Notes: generated by a model not told the origin, from the sequence alone. Shown: positions 9,471 through 19,967, counted from the stretch's first letter. The stretch: DNA of 64,000 nt from Saccharibacillus sp. JS10 (GCF_024436065.1 NZ_JANFNS010000002.1:1041345-1105344), one strand, 5' to 3'. Made by a program: numbers and translations.

Positions 9471-9782
9471 ATGAAAACCAAAAAAGTGCCGCTGCGTAAA
9501 TGCGTAGCTAGCCAAGAAATGTTGCCGAAAAAGGAATTGATCCGTATTGTCCGCACTCCGGACGATCGTATCGAGATTGACCTGACAGGCAAAAAATCCG
9601 GTAGAGGTGCTTATCTGCGCGCGGATGCGGACTGTTTTAAGCTTGCTCAAAAAAACAAGTCGCTTGATCGTGCGTTGAAAAAGCCTGTACCGGCTGAAAT
9701 CTATGAACAACTCGCTCGAGATTTTATCGAGGTCGAACAACAATTCCGTGAAAATCAGGAGAGACAAACAGACGATGAATAA
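9471..9782 (+). CDS. rnpM: YlxR family RNA-binding protein (RNase P modulator RnpM)
   Basis: Small basic protein of 103 aa of the YlxR (DUF448) family. The family signature KCVASQEMLPKKELIRIVR is at the N-terminus (residues about 8-26), with the GRGAYL segment near residue 43. In B. subtilis the homologue binds the RNase P RNA and modulates the enzyme. It sits between nusA and ylxQ as usual. The start ATG follows GCGGGGGCG. The protein continues about 20 residues past the core domain with a polar tail (QQFRENQERQ). Confidence 0.9.
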   Translation: MKTKKVPLRKCVASQEMLPKKELIRIVRTPDDRIEIDLTGKKSGRGAYLRADADCFKLAQKNKSLDRALKKPVPAEIYEQLARDFIEVEQQFRENQERQTDDE

Positions 9783-10098
9783 TGAGCTTTCGGGACTGGG
9801 GCTGGCAATGCGTGCCGGGAAAATGGTCAGCGGAGACGAATTGGTCACCAAAGCTATCCGGTCGCGTGAAGCCAAATTAGTCGTTTTGGCCGGCGACGCC
9901 TCACCCAACACCCAAAAAAAGTTTCGCGACAAATGCGCTTCATACGGCATTCCCCTGCTTGTTGGTTTTGACCGAGAGCGGCTAGGCGCCAGTATCGGTA
10001 AGCCGGAACGTCTTGTGCTCGCATTAACCGAACAGGGATTTGCCGACATGATCCGCAGGAAACTGGGGACAACGTCGGAGGTGGAGTATATTGAGTAA
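9775..10098 (+). CDS. ylxQ: YlxQ, L7Ae-type RNA-binding protein
   Basis: L7Ae/L30e-fold protein of 107 aa that binds kink-turn RNA; its cellular role is not settled. The visible core ([20 protein letters not shown], then [18 protein letters not shown], then [17 protein letters not shown]) is typical of the family. I place the start at ATG 9775, 8 nt inside the end of rnpM and 12 nt after AGGAGAG; a longer reading frame opens at 9703 but has no ribosome binding site. Translational coupling with rnpM is likely. Confidence 0.9.
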   Translation: MNNELSGLGLAMRAGKMVSGDELVTKAIRSREAKLVVLAGDASPNTQKKFRDKCASYGIPLLVGFDRERLGASIGKPERLVLALTEQGFADMIRRKLGTTSEVEYIE

Positions 10099-12517
10099 AC
10101 CAGAAAACAAAGTTCGGGTCTATGAATACGCCAAATCGCTTGACATGAGCAGCAAAGAAATTATTACCATTTTGAAAAAGCTCGAAGTGCCGGTGAACAA
10201 TCATATGAGTGTGATGGAACCGGAAGCAGTTGGCAAAGTGGAACAATTTTTTAAAAGCATCAAGTCGAACGCTTCGCAGCCGGCATCTCCAAGTAACAAG
10301 CCGCAATCGAACGGTGACAATCCAATAAAAAATTCACAAGAAAAGCAGGTAGGTATGAATAATAAACCTCAAACTCCAAATAGTAGTCAGTCGCAAAGTC
10401 AAGGCGGTAACCGTCCTCAGGGCAACCGCAGTTCTTCAGTAGGTGGCGGTCAAAGCCGTCCACAATCCGGTGGTCAAGGTGGACAACGCTCCGCAAGCAC
10501 GACTTCGCAAAACCGTGGTCCGTCTTCTTCAAGTAACAGCAGCTATGGCGGTAACCGCAGCGGCGGTACAGGCCAAGGGGGTCAAGGTAGCCAAGGCGGT
10601 AATCGCAGCGGTGGCCAAGGTGGTCAACGCAGCGGCGGTCAAGGCGGACGTCCGGGACAACGTCGTGACGACAACCGTGGTGGATTCCGCGGCGGTCAAG
10701 GCGGTCGTGGTAAAGGTGGACGCGGGGGTAACCGCAATAACCAACCGCCAAGAGAGAAAATCGACAATACACCTAAGAAAATTATCGTTCGCGGTACAAT
10801 GACCGTTGGCGAAACAGCAAAACTTCTGCATAAAGATGCTTCGGAAGTTATCAAAAAGCTGATTATGCTAGGTGTAATGGCAACAATCAACCAAGAACTT
10901 GATTTGGAAACGATTCAGTTGTTGGCAGGCGATTTTGGCGTTGAAGTTGAAATCAAAATCCCGGTTGAAGACGATCGTTTTGAAACGATCGAAGAAACCG
11001 ATGAAGAAGCTGATCTGAAAGAGCGTCCTCCGGTTGTAACGATCATGGGACACGTCGATCACGGTAAAACGACGCTTCTGGATGCGATTCGTTCGACGAA
11101 CGTAACAGGCGGCGAAGCCGGCGGTATCACGCAACATATCGGCGCTTACCAAGTTGAAAACAACCACAAAAAAATTACGTTCTTGGACACTCCGGGTCAC
11201 GAAGCTTTCACAGCTATGCGTGCTCGCGGTGCGCAAGTTACCGATATTACAATCATCGTTGTAGCGGCAGACGACGGCGTTATGCCACAAACCGTCGAAG
11301 CGGTTAACCATGCGAAAGCGGCAAACTTGCCAATTATCGTAGCGGTAAACAAAATCGACAAACCGGGTGCTGATCCGGACCGCGTCAAACAAGAATTGAC
11401 AGAGTATGGTCTGGTACCGGAAGAGTGGGGCGGCGACACCATCTTCGTTAACGTATCCGCTAAACAACGTATGGGTCTGGAAGGTCTGCTTGAAATGATC
11501 TTGCTCGTAGCCGAGGTCAACGATTATCAAGCGAACCCAGACAAACGTGCTCGCGGTACAGTGATCGAAGCCGAGCTGGACAAAGGACGCGGCCCTGTGG
11601 CTCGTATCTTGGTTCAACACGGTACATTGAAAGTCGGCGATGCTTTCGTAGCAGGTAACTGTTTCGGACGTGTACGTGCGATGGTAAATGATAAAGGTCG
11701 TCGATTGAAGGAAGCTGGCCCTTCGACTCCAGTCGAAATCACGGGTCTGACGGAAGTGCCACAAGCGGGCGATCCGTTTATGGTCTTCGAAGATGAGCGT
11801 AAAGCTCGCAGTATCGCAGACAAACGTTCGATCACACAACGTGAATCGGATATGGGTGCGAACACTCGCGTTACGCTTGACGATCTGTTCAAGCATATTA
11901 AAGACGGCGAGATCAAAGATCTCAATGTGATTATCAAAGGTGACGTTCAAGGTTCGGTCGAAGCGCTCAAAGGATCGCTTGCGAAGATCGAAGTCGAAGG
12001 CGTTCGCGTTAAGATCATTCACAGTGGCGCCGGTGCAATCAACGAATCGGATATTATTTTGGCGGCGGCTTCGAATGCGATCGTAATCGGATTCAACGTT
12101 CGTCCAGATAACCAAGCTTCGTTGACAGCAGAGCAAGAAAAAGTCGATATTCGTCTGCATCGCGTTATCTACAACGTGATCGAAGAAATCGAACAAGCGA
12201 TGAAAGGCATGCTCGATCCGATTTTCAAAGAAACGGTTATCGGTCAAGCCGAAGTTCGCAGCACGTTCAAAGTTACCAAAGTCGGCGTAATCGCAGGCTC
12301 GATGGTTATTCAAGGTAAAATCGCGCGCAACGCGGAAGCTCGTCTGATCCGTGGCGGCATCGTGATCTATGAAGGTAAGATTGACTCGCTCAAACGCTAC
12401 AAAGATGACGCAAAAGAAGTGTCTCAAGGCTATGAGTGCGGAATTACGCTCGATTACAACGATATCAAAGAAGGCGACATCATCGAAGCCTACGTGATGG
12501 AAGCTGTCGAGCGCTAA
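10091..12517 (+). CDS. infB: Translation initiation factor IF-2 with Gly/Arg/Ser/Gln-rich N-terminus
   Basis: GTPase that brings fMet-tRNA to the 30S subunit and drives subunit joining. It starts at TTG 10091, overlapping ylxQ by 8 nt, behind GGAGGTGGAG. The 808 aa protein opens with a short IF2_N domain (about 1-55), followed by a striking low-complexity region (about 70-218) of GGQGGQR/GGNRSGG-like repeats, a second IF2_N domain (about 228-290), the G domain ([10 protein letters not shown] near 318, DTPGHEA, NKID), and the C-terminal beta-barrel domains. The catalytic half is complete. The glycine-rich linker looks like an RGG-type disordered RNA-binding segment. Confidence 0.97.
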   Translation: MSKPENKVRVYEYAKSLDMSSKEIITILKKLEVPVNNHMSVMEPEAVGKVEQFFKSIKSNASQPASPSNKPQSNGDNPIKNSQEKQVGMNNKPQTPNSSQSQSQGGNRPQGNRSSSVGGGQSRPQSGGQGGQRSASTTSQNRGPSSSSNSSYGGNRSGGTGQGGQGSQGGNRSGGQGGQRSGGQGGRPGQRRDDNRGGFRGGQGGRGKGGRGGNRNNQPPREKIDNTPKKIIVRGTMTVGETAKLLHKDASEVIKKLIMLGVMATINQELDLETIQLLAGDFGVEVEIKIPVEDDRFETIEETDEEADLKERPPVVTIMGHVDHGKTTLLDAIRSTNVTGGEAGGITQHIGAYQVENNHKKITFLDTPGHEAFTAMRARGAQVTDITIIVVAADDGVMPQTVEAVNHAKAANLPIIVAVNKIDKPGADPDRVKQELTEYGLVPEEWGGDTIFVNVSAKQRMGLEGLLEMILLVAEVNDYQANPDKRARGTVIEAELDKGRGPVARILVQHGTLKVGDAFVAGNCFGRVRAMVNDKGRRLKEAGPSTPVEITGLTEVPQAGDPFMVFEDERKARSIADKRSITQRESDMGANTRVTLDDLFKHIKDGEIKDLNVIIKGDVQGSVEALKGSLAKIEVEGVRVKIIHSGAGAINESDIILAAASNAIVIGFNVRPDNQASLTAEQEKVDIRLHRVIYNVIEEIEQAMKGMLDPIFKETVIGQAEVRSTFKVTKVGVIAGSMVIQGKIARNAEARLIRGGIVIYEGKIDSLKRYKDDAKEVSQGYECGITLDYNDIKEGDIIEAYVMEAVER

Positions 12518-12534
12518 AAGCGAGGTGAAAAAAG

Positions 12535-12933
12535 ATGGCGAAAATTAGAGTTGGCAGAGTTGGAGAAGAGATTAAAAAAGAACTCAGCCAGATGATTCAG
12601 AGCGAAGTGAAAGACCCGCGGATCGGATTTGTGACCGTCACTGACGTTGAGGTGACGGGCGATCTGTCCGAAGCGAACGTATACCTGAGTATTTTCGGCG
12701 ATGAAGATCAGAAGAAACAATCGCTTACCGGTATTACAAAAGCAACAGGTTTCCTACGCACTGAAATCGGCAAACGGATTCGTTTGCGTCATACACCAGC
12801 ATTGTTCTTCCACCTCGACGAATCGATCGCATACGGCAACAAGATCGAGACGTTACTTGGACAGATCAAGTCGGAAGATGAACCAGACAAAGCCAAACAA
12901 GAGCATAAAGGAGACGGCGATGGTGACCTATGA
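12535..12933 (+). CDS. rbfA: 30S ribosome-binding factor RbfA
   Basis: Late 30S assembly factor of the KH-like RbfA fold, needed for 16S rRNA 5' end processing and growth in the cold. It is 132 aa with the family segment RVGEEIKKELSQMIQSEVKDP at the N-terminus and SEANVYLSIFGDE in the middle. The tail (after about residue 112) is polar and Lys/Asp-rich. Ribosome binding site AGCGAGGTG before ATG. The 3' end overlaps nrnA by 14 nt, which suggests coupled translation. Confidence 0.95.
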   Translation: MAKIRVGRVGEEIKKELSQMIQSEVKDPRIGFVTVTDVEVTGDLSEANVYLSIFGDEDQKKQSLTGITKATGFLRTEIGKRIRLRHTPALFFHLDESIAYGNKIETLLGQIKSEDEPDKAKQEHKGDGDGDL

Positions 12934-13894
12934 GCAGGAATTGATCGATGCGAAGCGTTTTATCGAACAGCACGATGACTTCCTGGTCGTGGCGCACGTA
13001 CAGCCCGACGGAGATGCAGTCAGTTCTACCCTTGCGGTGGGCTGGCTTCTCTCGCGTTTGGGGAAGACCTTCACAATGATTAACGAAGGGCCGATCCCTG
13101 AGCGTATGACCTATATGGAAGGCGCTTCGCAAATTTTGGATATGAGTATGACAGATCGTACACGTACTTACAGTAATGTGATTTGTGTGGACTGCGCGGA
13201 TTATAAGCGAGTTGGGCTCGTTTCCGAATGGATCGAAGAAGGAAATATGCTTAACATCGATCATCATCCAACCAACGACCGTTACGGAACACAGACGTTG
13301 ATTAAAGCTGATGCAGCGGCAACAGCCGAAATCTTATACGATTTGTTGACCGTGTTCGATGTGTCTTGGGATCGTCCGGTTGCGGAAATGTTATACACCG
13401 GTATTTTGACCGATACAGGAGGTTTCCGTTATTCCAGCACATCGCCCAAAGTCATGCAGATTGCTTCGCACTTGCTTGAGCTTGGTGTGAATGGTCCGGA
13501 CCTTGCAGACTCGCTGTTGGAGCAATTGACGAAGCCGCAATTTGACGTGTTGACTTTGGCGTTAAGTACGCTTGAAATGTCAGACGATCATCAAGTGGCT
13601 TGGGTTCATGTGACACCTGAGCATATGATTCAGACCGGAGCATCGAACGAAGATTTGGAAGGAATCGTCAACTACCCGCGCAATATTCAAGGCGTAGAAG
13701 TAGGCGTTTTATTCAAAGTCATTAACGAAAATGCAGTCAAAGCCAGTATGCGCTCGGCAGGCAAAGTTGATGTAGCTGCAATTGCTGCTGGATTCGGCGG
13801 CGGCGGGCATATACGCGCAGCAGGCTGTCGCCTGGAAGGTACGCTTGCTGAAGTGACGCATCTCGTGATTGAAAGGATCAAACAATCGCTATGA
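12920..13894 (+). CDS. nrnA: Bifunctional oligoribonuclease / pAp phosphatase NrnA (DHH family)
   Basis: DHH/DHHA1 phosphoesterase that degrades nano-RNA from RNase action and hydrolyses 3'-phosphoadenosine 5'-phosphate. The chosen start, ATG 12920, lies behind AAAGGAGA and gives 324 aa; a longer frame from 12701 overlaps most of rbfA and is rejected. Motifs: VAHVQPDGDAVSS (about 25-37), CVDCAD (about 92), the DHH motif IDHHPTND (about 112), and the C-terminal DHHA1 GGGGHIRAAG (about 293). It stands between rbfA and truB as in B. subtilis and overlaps truB by 4 nt. Confidence 0.94.
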   Translation: MVTYEQELIDAKRFIEQHDDFLVVAHVQPDGDAVSSTLAVGWLLSRLGKTFTMINEGPIPERMTYMEGASQILDMSMTDRTRTYSNVICVDCADYKRVGLVSEWIEEGNMLNIDHHPTNDRYGTQTLIKADAAATAEILYDLLTVFDVSWDRPVAEMLYTGILTDTGGFRYSSTSPKVMQIASHLLELGVNGPDLADSLLEQLTKPQFDVLTLALSTLEMSDDHQVAWVHVTPEHMIQTGASNEDLEGIVNYPRNIQGVEVGVLFKVINENAVKASMRSAGKVDVAAIAAGFGGGGHIRAAGCRLEGTLAEVTHLVIERIKQSL

Positions 13895-14805
13895 ACGATT
13901 TTGACGGCGTACTGCCGGTATATAAGCCCGCAGGCATGACTTCTCACGACGTCGTTGCCAAATGCCGGCGATTGCTTAAAATGAAACGAATCGGTCATAC
14001 CGGGACACTTGATCCTTCTGTAACCGGAGTACTTCCTCTTTGCTTGGGACGTGCAACGCGTATGGTCGAATACTTGCAAGAAATGCCCAAAGAATATCGC
14101 GCTGTACTGAAATTTGGCATCGCAACAGACACCGAAGATTTAACAGGTACCGTCATCGAAGAAATGGCGCAGACCGGAATTACCGAAGAACAAGTGCGCG
14201 AAGCGTTAACAGACTTTATCGGTCCGATTATGCAGACGCCGCCGATGTATTCGGCAATTAAGATCAATGGGAAACGACTTTACGAATTGGCTCGGGAAGG
14301 CAAAACGGTCGAACGTAAAGCGCGTGAAGTTGTGATTCATGAATTGGAAGTTACCGGATTTGAACCTGGCGATCAGCCAGAAGTTTCTTTGCGTGTTTTA
14401 TGTTCCAAAGGGACGTATATCCGTACGCTTTGCGTAGATCTCGGCGCGAAATTAGGCGTACCGTCTACAATGGCAAAACTGGAGCGGACATTATCTGCGG
14501 GCATCGGTTTAGACGGCTGTCTCACTTTTGAAGAAATTGCGGAAAAAGTCGAAGACGGTACTCTTGCCGATGCGTTGATCAAATCAGATAAAGCGGCTGT
14601 ACATCTTCCCGAACATGTCGTCGATGAAAGCCGATTGGAAAATGCGCTGCGTGGACAAAAACTATCCGCTTGGGCAGTTCTTCCTTCTGTAGAAGGTGCA
14701 CAGCGTGAATTTCGATTGTATGCACCGGATGACCGTTTTATCGGTATTTATAAATGGGACGCAGAAGTTGAAAAAGTCGTTCCGGTTAAAGTATTTTTGC
14801 CTTAA
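13891..14805 (+). CDS. truB: tRNA pseudouridine(55) synthase TruB
   Basis: Makes pseudouridine 55 in the T-loop of tRNAs. At 304 aa it is normal length. The N-terminal PVYKPAGMTSHDVV and the catalytic-Asp motif GHTGTLDPSVTGVLP (about 35-49) are visible, as is the KGTYIRTL motif near residue 171. The ATG overlaps the stop of nrnA (ATGA), so translation is probably coupled. A C-terminal PUA-like segment follows (FRLYAPDDRFIGIYKWD). Confidence 0.96.
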   Translation: MNDFDGVLPVYKPAGMTSHDVVAKCRRLLKMKRIGHTGTLDPSVTGVLPLCLGRATRMVEYLQEMPKEYRAVLKFGIATDTEDLTGTVIEEMAQTGITEEQVREALTDFIGPIMQTPPMYSAIKINGKRLYELAREGKTVERKAREVVIHELEVTGFEPGDQPEVSLRVLCSKGTYIRTLCVDLGAKLGVPSTMAKLERTLSAGIGLDGCLTFEEIAEKVEDGTLADALIKSDKAAVHLPEHVVDESRLENALRGQKLSAWAVLPSVEGAQREFRLYAPDDRFIGIYKWDAEVEKVVPVKVFLP

Positions 14806-14874
14806 AGTTATCATTGCGTACAGATGAAGTAGAGATCGAGCGATAATACGACGAAAAATGCAGGTGATCGAAAA

Positions 14875-15816
14875 ATGAAGACGATAACGCTAACTTATCC
14901 TTTAATCGGGATCGGAGAACAATTCCCTGTTCAGCAGCAGGTCATGGCAATCGGACAATTTGACGGTCTTCATCTTGGACATGTCAGTGTCATCAAGCGT
15001 GCGCTTGAACTGGGACGCAGCCTCCAATTGCCGGTCGCAGTACTCACCTTCCATCCTCATCCGAAAGAAGTCATGGGGAAAGGTGATTACGAAGGCTATC
15101 TGACGCCACTCGGCGATAAAAAACAGATTTTAGAAGAACTTGGTGTAGATTATCTATATGTCGGCGAATTTACACCTGAATTTTCAAAAGTGTCGCCGTT
15201 CGATTTCGTCAATAATGTGTTGCTTCCGCTACAAGTATCGACAGCTGTTGTCGGATTCGATTTCCGCTTCGGGCACATGGGCGAAGGCAACCCGGCAACA
15301 CTTAATCCGCTGAGCGGCGGGAAGATCGAAGTGGCAACAGTAGCTCCTTTTTTGCTCAATGACGAAAAAGTAGCGAGTTCACGTATCCGTGCCGCGTTAA
15401 AAGCTGGAGACCCAGAGACGGCGCAGCGTTTATTGGGACGTCCTTACCGCGTGCGTGGAACGGTCGTGGACGGAGATAAACGAGGCAGAACGATCGGGTT
15501 TCCAACAGCGAATGTCGGTATGTCTTCAAAATACGTAGCTCCTGCAAAAGGAGTGTATGCGGTTCGATTCGGAATCGGCGATGAAGTGTTTGGAGGCGTC
15601 ATGAACACGGGCGTCAAACCCACTTTCACCGACGGAACGATTAAGCCGACTTTTGAAACGCATATCTTCGACTTTGATCGCAGCATCTACGGCGAAGAAG
15701 TCTGGATCGATATCGTGCAATATATTCGTCCTGAACGAAAGTTTTCGGGCATTGATGAATTAGTCGCCCAGATCGCCAAAGATGCAGAAGAAGCTCGCCG
15801 AATTTTGGATGCTTAG
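14875..15816 (+). CDS. ribF: Bifunctional riboflavin kinase / FAD synthetase
   Basis: Converts riboflavin to FMN and then FAD. The N-terminal nucleotidyltransferase domain (about 15-190) shows AIGQFDGLHLGHVSVI with the GxxHxGH element and the SSRIRAAL motif near 165. The C-terminal flavokinase domain (about 185-310) has GTVVDGDKRGRTIGFPTANV and the MNTGVKPTF segment. It is 313 aa, standard. Start ATG 14875 after CAGGTGATCG. It lies 69 nt after truB and probably closes the operon, because rpsO has its own promoter. Confidence 0.95.
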   Translation: MKTITLTYPLIGIGEQFPVQQQVMAIGQFDGLHLGHVSVIKRALELGRSLQLPVAVLTFHPHPKEVMGKGDYEGYLTPLGDKKQILEELGVDYLYVGEFTPEFSKVSPFDFVNNVLLPLQVSTAVVGFDFRFGHMGEGNPATLNPLSGGKIEVATVAPFLLNDEKVASSRIRAALKAGDPETAQRLLGRPYRVRGTVVDGDKRGRTIGFPTANVGMSSKYVAPAKGVYAVRFGIGDEVFGGVMNTGVKPTFTDGTIKPTFETHIFDFDRSIYGEEVWIDIVQYIRPERKFSGIDELVAQIAKDAEEARRILDA

Positions 15817-15853
15817 TTTGAAGTCGACCGTATATACTTTTTATTAAAGGTCG

Positions 15854-15882
15854 TTTACTTTTTACGAAACTTTTGATATACT
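15854..15882 (+). promoter_or_regulatory. rpsO promoter
   Basis: TTTACT (15854-15859), a 17 bp spacer and TATACT (15877-15882). The start would be near 15889, about 110 nt before rpsO. Confidence 0.7.
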
Positions 15883-15889
15883 ATTCTAC

Positions 15890-15990
15890 GTTGCTTACGC
15901 ATGGCGTAAGTGACTGAACCAAGGCTTGGTTTCTGGCTTTCACCGGCCGATACGAGGCTTATGGGGATTGGCTTTGCTAATTTATTAGGA
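15890..15990 (+). promoter_or_regulatory. Structured rpsO leader, possible S15 autoregulatory site
   Basis: Contains CTTACGC (15894-15900) paired with GCGTAAG (15904-15910) and AACCAAG (15917-15923) facing CTTGGTT (15925-15931), then GGC...GCC. S15 represses its own mRNA through leader structures in several bacteria, with different folds; the role here is inferred from position and pairing. Confidence 0.4.
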
Positions 15991-16000
15991 GGTGAAAAGG

Positions 16001-16270
16001 ATGGCATTAACACAAGAACGTAAACAGCAATTGATCGAGGAGCACAGAACTCACGAATCCGACACAGGATCACCGGAGGTTCAAGTTGCAATTCTGACAC
16101 AAAACATCGTCAACCTGACGGATCACCTGCGTACGCACAAGAAAGATCACCACTCGCGTCGCGGTCTTCTGAAAATGGTCGGTCAACGTCGTAGACTGCT
16201 GGCTTACCTGAAAAACAACGATGTTAGACGTTATAGCGCACTGATCGAAAAACTCGGCCTGCGTCGCTAA
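16001..16270 (+). CDS. rpsO: Ribosomal protein S15 (uS15)
   Basis: Primary binding protein of the 16S rRNA central domain, 89 aa. The core is fully typical: [16 protein letters not shown], then [19 protein letters not shown] and [10 protein letters not shown]. The start is ATG 16001, 8 nt behind AGGAGGTG; an in-frame GTG at 15992 lies within the ribosome binding site and is not used. As usual it precedes pnp. Confidence 0.97.
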   Translation: MALTQERKQQLIEEHRTHESDTGSPEVQVAILTQNIVNLTDHLRTHKKDHHSRRGLLKMVGQRRRLLAYLKNNDVRRYSALIEKLGLRR

Positions 16271-16291
16271 AATTAAAAAGATTTACACAAG

Positions 16292-16352
16292 CAGCCTGGT
16301 TGTGAACCGTATGGTCTTTTTTGGAGCCGACGGCAACAACTGGGTTGTTTTT
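16292..16352 (+). terminator. Terminator between rpsO and pnp
   Basis: CAGCCTGGTTGT (16292-16303) pairs with ACAACTGGGTTG (16336-16347) over 12 bp including G-U pairs, followed by TTTTT (16348-16352). The loop of about 32 nt holds a smaller hairpin and its own T-run. It probably limits read-through to pnp. Confidence 0.65.
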
Positions 16353-16432
16353 GTAATCTAGGATCTCTATATAAAGGTTATCTCCCTAATACTTATAAAT
16401 GAAGAAACAAACACGATTCAAGGAGGAATTTC

Positions 16433-18535
16433 ATGGAACAGCAAGTAGAAATGCAACTTGGGGGACGTACCCTAACGTTAAAAACGGGTCGTCTAGCTAA
16501 ACAAGCCAATGCAGCAGTCATGGTTCATTACGGCGAAACGGTCGTTCTTTGTACGGTAACGGCTTCGAACCAACCGAAAGACTTGGACTTCTTCCCTTTG
16601 ACTGTAAACTACGAAGAAAGAATGTACGCAGTCGGCAAAATTCCAGGCGGATTTATTAAACGTGAAGGACGTCCAAGCGAAAAAGCGATCCTCGCTAGCC
16701 GCTTAACCGACCGTCCGATTCGTCCGTTGTTCCCGGAAGGATTCCGCAACGACGTTCAAATTCAAAATATCGTCATGAGTGTCGATCAAGACAACGAACC
16801 GCAAATCGCAGCAATGATCGGAACTTCCGCAGCGCTGAGCATTTCCGACGTTCCTTTTGACGGACCGATTGGCGGCGTAGCCGTTGGACGCGTAGAAGGT
16901 CAGTTCGTTGTTAACCCAACGCTTTCTCAACAAGATCAAAGCGATCTGTATCTGGTTGTAGCGGGTACAAAAGACGCGATCATGATGGTAGAAGCAGAAG
17001 GTAACGAAGTACCGGAAGAAGTGATGCTTGAAGCAATCATGTTCGGTCATGATGCAATCAAAGAAATCGTTGCTTCCATCAATGAACTCGTAGAAAAAGC
17101 CGGCAAACCGAAAATGGAAGTGAAACTGCATGCAGTGGATACTGAAGTTAACGAAGCGGTACGTGCTTTTGCAGCATCGCGTCTGGTTGAAGCTGTTCGC
17201 ATCGAAGAAAAACATGCTCGTCAAGATGCGATCGACGCAGTCAGCGACGAAGCGATTGCCCATTTCTCCGAATTGTACCTGGAAACTCCAGACAAGTTGG
17301 ATGATGTCAAAGAAATCCTGCATGATATCGTAAAAGAAGAAGTACGTCGTTTGATCACGCATGACAAAGTGCGTCCAGACGGACGTGGTCTTGCTGAAAT
17401 TCGTCCGATCAGCTCGGATGTTGCTTTGCTGCCACGCGTTCACGGTTCGGGTCTGTTCACACGTGGACAAACGCAAGCACTTAGCATTTGTACACTGGGT
17501 GTACTTGGCGATGCGCAAATGCTCGACGGCGTTGCTCCTGAAGAAACGAAGCGCTTCATGCACCATTATAACTTCCCGCCGTTCAGCGTAGGCGAAGCTC
17601 GTCCACTTAGACCTCCAGGTCGCCGCGAGATCGGACACGGAGCACTGGGTGAGCGTGCACTGATGAAAGTTATTCCTTCGGAAACCGAATTCCCTTATAC
17701 CATTCGTCTCGTATCTGAAGTATTGGAATCGAACGGTTCGACTTCACAAGCAAGTATTTGCGCAAGCACACTTGCGATGATGGATGCCGGCGTACCTTTG
17801 AAAGCTCCTGTTGCAGGTGTTGCGATGGGTCTGATCAAAGACGGCGACCACGTATCGATCTTGTCCGATATTCAAGGGATGGAAGATCACCTCGGCGATA
17901 TGGACTTTAAAGTGGCAGGAACCAAAGACGGCGTAACTGCGATTCAAATGGATATCAAAATCGACGGCATCAGCCGCGAGATTTTGTCCGAAGCATTGAC
18001 GCAAGCGCGCGAAGGTCGTATGCATATCTTGGAGCAAATGCTTCAAGCGATTCAGACGCCAAGAGAAAAAATGTCGAAATATGCGCCTAAGATCATGACG
18101 ATCAACATCAAGCCGGATAAAATCCGCGATGTAATCGGAGCAGGCGGCAAAATCATCAACAAAATCATCGAAGAAACTGGCGTTAAGATCGATATCGAAC
18201 AAGACGGTCGCGTATTTATCGCTTCGAACGACGAAGATATGATCAACAAAGCTTCCGAGATCATTCAAAATATCGTTCGTGAAGTTGCGGTTGGCGAAGT
18301 GTACGAAGGTACCGTTCGCCGCGTTGAGAAATTCGGCGCTTTCGTCGAGTTGATTCCAGGTAAAGACGGTCTGGTACACATCTCGCAACTTTCTGCAGAG
18401 CGTGTAGCGAAAGTCGAAGACGTCGTGAACGTTGGCGATAAACTACAAGTTAAAGTCACTGAGATTGATGCACAAGGACGAGTGAATTTGTCGCACAAAG
18501 TGCTGCTGAGCAATAGCACACCGGCTCAATCTTAA
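16433..18535 (+). CDS. pnp: Polyribonucleotide nucleotidyltransferase (PNPase)
   Basis: Phosphorolytic 3'-5' exoribonuclease of mRNA turnover. At 700 aa it is the standard length: first RNase PH domain (about 12-140), helical linker, second RNase PH domain (about 310-545, with [14 protein letters not shown] near 398), KH domain (about 555-615, [15 protein letters not shown]) and S1 domain (about 622-692, [15 protein letters not shown]). AGGAGGAA precedes the ATG. The lead from rpsO is 162 nt and contains a terminator, so expression may depend on read-through or on an own promoter that I could not identify with confidence. Confidence 0.97.
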   Translation: MEQQVEMQLGGRTLTLKTGRLAKQANAAVMVHYGETVVLCTVTASNQPKDLDFFPLTVNYEERMYAVGKIPGGFIKREGRPSEKAILASRLTDRPIRPLFPEGFRNDVQIQNIVMSVDQDNEPQIAAMIGTSAALSISDVPFDGPIGGVAVGRVEGQFVVNPTLSQQDQSDLYLVVAGTKDAIMMVEAEGNEVPEEVMLEAIMFGHDAIKEIVASINELVEKAGKPKMEVKLHAVDTEVNEAVRAFAASRLVEAVRIEEKHARQDAIDAVSDEAIAHFSELYLETPDKLDDVKEILHDIVKEEVRRLITHDKVRPDGRGLAEIRPISSDVALLPRVHGSGLFTRGQTQALSICTLGVLGDAQMLDGVAPEETKRFMHHYNFPPFSVGEARPLRPPGRREIGHGALGERALMKVIPSETEFPYTIRLVSEVLESNGSTSQASICASTLAMMDAGVPLKAPVAGVAMGLIKDGDHVSILSDIQGMEDHLGDMDFKVAGTKDGVTAIQMDIKIDGISREILSEALTQAREGRMHILEQMLQAIQTPREKMSKYAPKIMTINIKPDKIRDVIGAGGKIINKIIEETGVKIDIEQDGRVFIASNDEDMINKASEIIQNIVREVAVGEVYEGTVRRVEKFGAFVELIPGKDGLVHISQLSAERVAKVEDVVNVGDKLQVKVTEIDAQGRVNLSHKVLLSNSTPAQS

Positions 18536-18563
18536 TCCTTCTTTTTTGAATCGTGAATCGACA

Positions 18564-18594
18564 AGAGTCAGAATTCGTTTCTGGCTCTTTTTTT
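18564..18594 (+). terminator. pnp terminator
   Basis: AGAGTCAGAA, loop, TTCTGGCTCT and seven T: strong intrinsic terminator. Confidence 0.85.
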
Positions 18595-18616
18595 CGTATA
18601 CGTATGGGATGGACAA

Positions 18617-18645
18617 TTGAGTGCTTGGAAAAAGTTTGTTAGGAT
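18617..18645 (+). promoter_or_regulatory. Candidate promoter of the M16 peptidase-dut unit
   Basis: TTGAGT (18617-18622), 17 bp, TAGGAT (18640-18645), just after the pnp terminator. Confidence 0.5.
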
Positions 18646-18701
18646 AGAGATTGCATCTTCCTATAAATGTAGAAGAGAAGTGTACGGGAGGGAAATACGC
18701 T

Positions 18702-19967
18702 TTGGAAAAATATACATTGAGTAACGGGCTGCGAGTGGTGGCTGAACACATCCCGGGTTCGCGCTCTGTCTCATTTGGGATTTGGGTCAAAAACGGATCT
18801 CGAAACGAAACACAAGTCAATAACGGAATCTCGCATTTTATCGAGCATATGTTATTCAAAGGCACAGATCGTTACAACGCGAGAGAAATTGCCGAACAAT
18901 TCGATGCGATCGGAGGCAACGTTAACGCGTTTACTTCAAAAGAATATACGAGCTATTACGCCAAAGTATTGGATGAACATTTGCCGATTGCGATGGATAC
19001 GCTAGCCGATATGTTTTTCAATTCGAAGTTCGATCCGGAAGAATTGACGCGAGAAAAAAATGTGATCTTCGAAGAAATTGCGATGTATTTGGATGATCCC
19101 GATGATCTGGTACACGATCTGATTGTTGAAGCGGCTTATGAAGGCGATGCGCTCGCGATGCCCATCTTGGGTACGCAAGAACATTTAGCAGGAATGTCTT
19201 CCGAGCATTTGATCGATTTTATGTACGAAAGATATACGATCGATAATACCATTTTGGCGATTGCCGGCAATCTGGGCGAAAATATTCGCGAGCTTTTAGA
19301 GCAACATTTCGGTTCGCTTGATCGCCGCGGAGCGGATTCGATCATGACCGAACCGTCCTTCAACGGCGGACTCGTGTATCGAAAAAAGAAAACGGAACAA
19401 AATCATATTTGCTTCGCTTTTCAAGGATTCGGTTACGATGATCCTCGTCAATACGCGATGGCACTTCTCAACAATTCGATAGGCGGCGGCATGAGTTCGA
19501 AGTTGTTCCAAGAAATTCGCGAAAAAAGAGGTTTGGCATATTCCGTATATTCGTATCATAGTTCGCATATCGATAGCGGCTACTTTACGATCTATGCAGG
19601 AACTGCACCGAAACAAACGGCTGACGTATTGGCATTGACGCGTGAAGTCTTGCAAGATGTCCAGATGAACGGGCTTAGCGAATCCGAAATTTTCAAAGGC
19701 AAACAACAGCTGAAAGGCAGTCTGATCATGGGGCTTGAAGGTAGCGGCAGCCGGATGAATCGGTTAGGCAAAAATGAAATCATGCTGGGGCGTCACGAAA
19801 GTATCGATGATACGATTGCCAAGATCGAAGCTGTTACGGAAAAAGATGTCCGGCTTGCCCTGGATCATTTATTTGCACAACCTTTCGCTGTTGCGATGGT
19901 CGGCAATTCGGATCGTGAGATTAATGCTTTAAGGAGAGATGAACTTGTCACACCTCGTACAAATTAA
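18702..19967 (+). CDS. ymxG: M16 family zinc peptidase (processing protease-like, YmxG/MlpA)
   Basis: Pitrilysin-family metallopeptidase of the mitochondrial-processing-peptidase type. TTG 18702 is the likely start, behind GGGAGGG (18686-18692), giving 421 aa; an earlier in-frame ATG at 18651 lacks a ribosome binding site. The inverted zinc motif HFIEH is at residues 45-49 in [13 protein letters not shown], with the downstream Glu ligand region VIFEEI near 120. The C-terminal non-catalytic half ([25 protein letters not shown]) is present. It lies between pnp and dut as in related genomes; the ylxY deacetylase often found after pnp is absent. The substrate is unknown. Confidence 0.92.
   Translation: MEKYTLSNGLRVVAEHIPGSRSVSFGIWVKNGSRNETQVNNGISHFIEHMLFKGTDRYNAREIAEQFDAIGGNVNAFTSKEYTSYYAKVLDEHLPIAMDTLADMFFNSKFDPEELTREKNVIFEEIAMYLDDPDDLVHDLIVEAAYEGDALAMPILGTQEHLAGMSSEHLIDFMYERYTIDNTILAIAGNLGENIRELLEQHFGSLDRRGADSIMTEPSFNGGLVYRKKKTEQNHICFAFQGFGYDDPRQYAMALLNNSIGGGMSSKLFQEIREKRGLAYSVYSYHSSHIDSGYFTIYAGTAPKQTADVLALTREVLQDVQMNGLSESEIFKGKQQLKGSLIMGLEGSGSRMNRLGKNEIMLGRHESIDDTIAKIEAVTEKDVRLALDHLFAQPFAVAMVGNSDREINALRRDELVTPRTN

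Noticed and set aside
10443-10802. Tandem DNA repeats of the GGTCAAGGCGGT kind, at first sight a minisatellite or CRISPR-like array
   Set aside because: They are codon-level repeats of the Gly/Gln/Arg linker of IF2, irregular in length and without spacers.
10868-12427. A 519-codon reading frame on the minus strand inside infB
   Set aside because: It is an antisense shadow of the IF2 gene: no ribosome binding site, no recognisable domain, and infB is certain. The same holds for long antisense frames in recA (37398-38294), polC (3494-4213; 4259-4987) and pnp (16703-17638).
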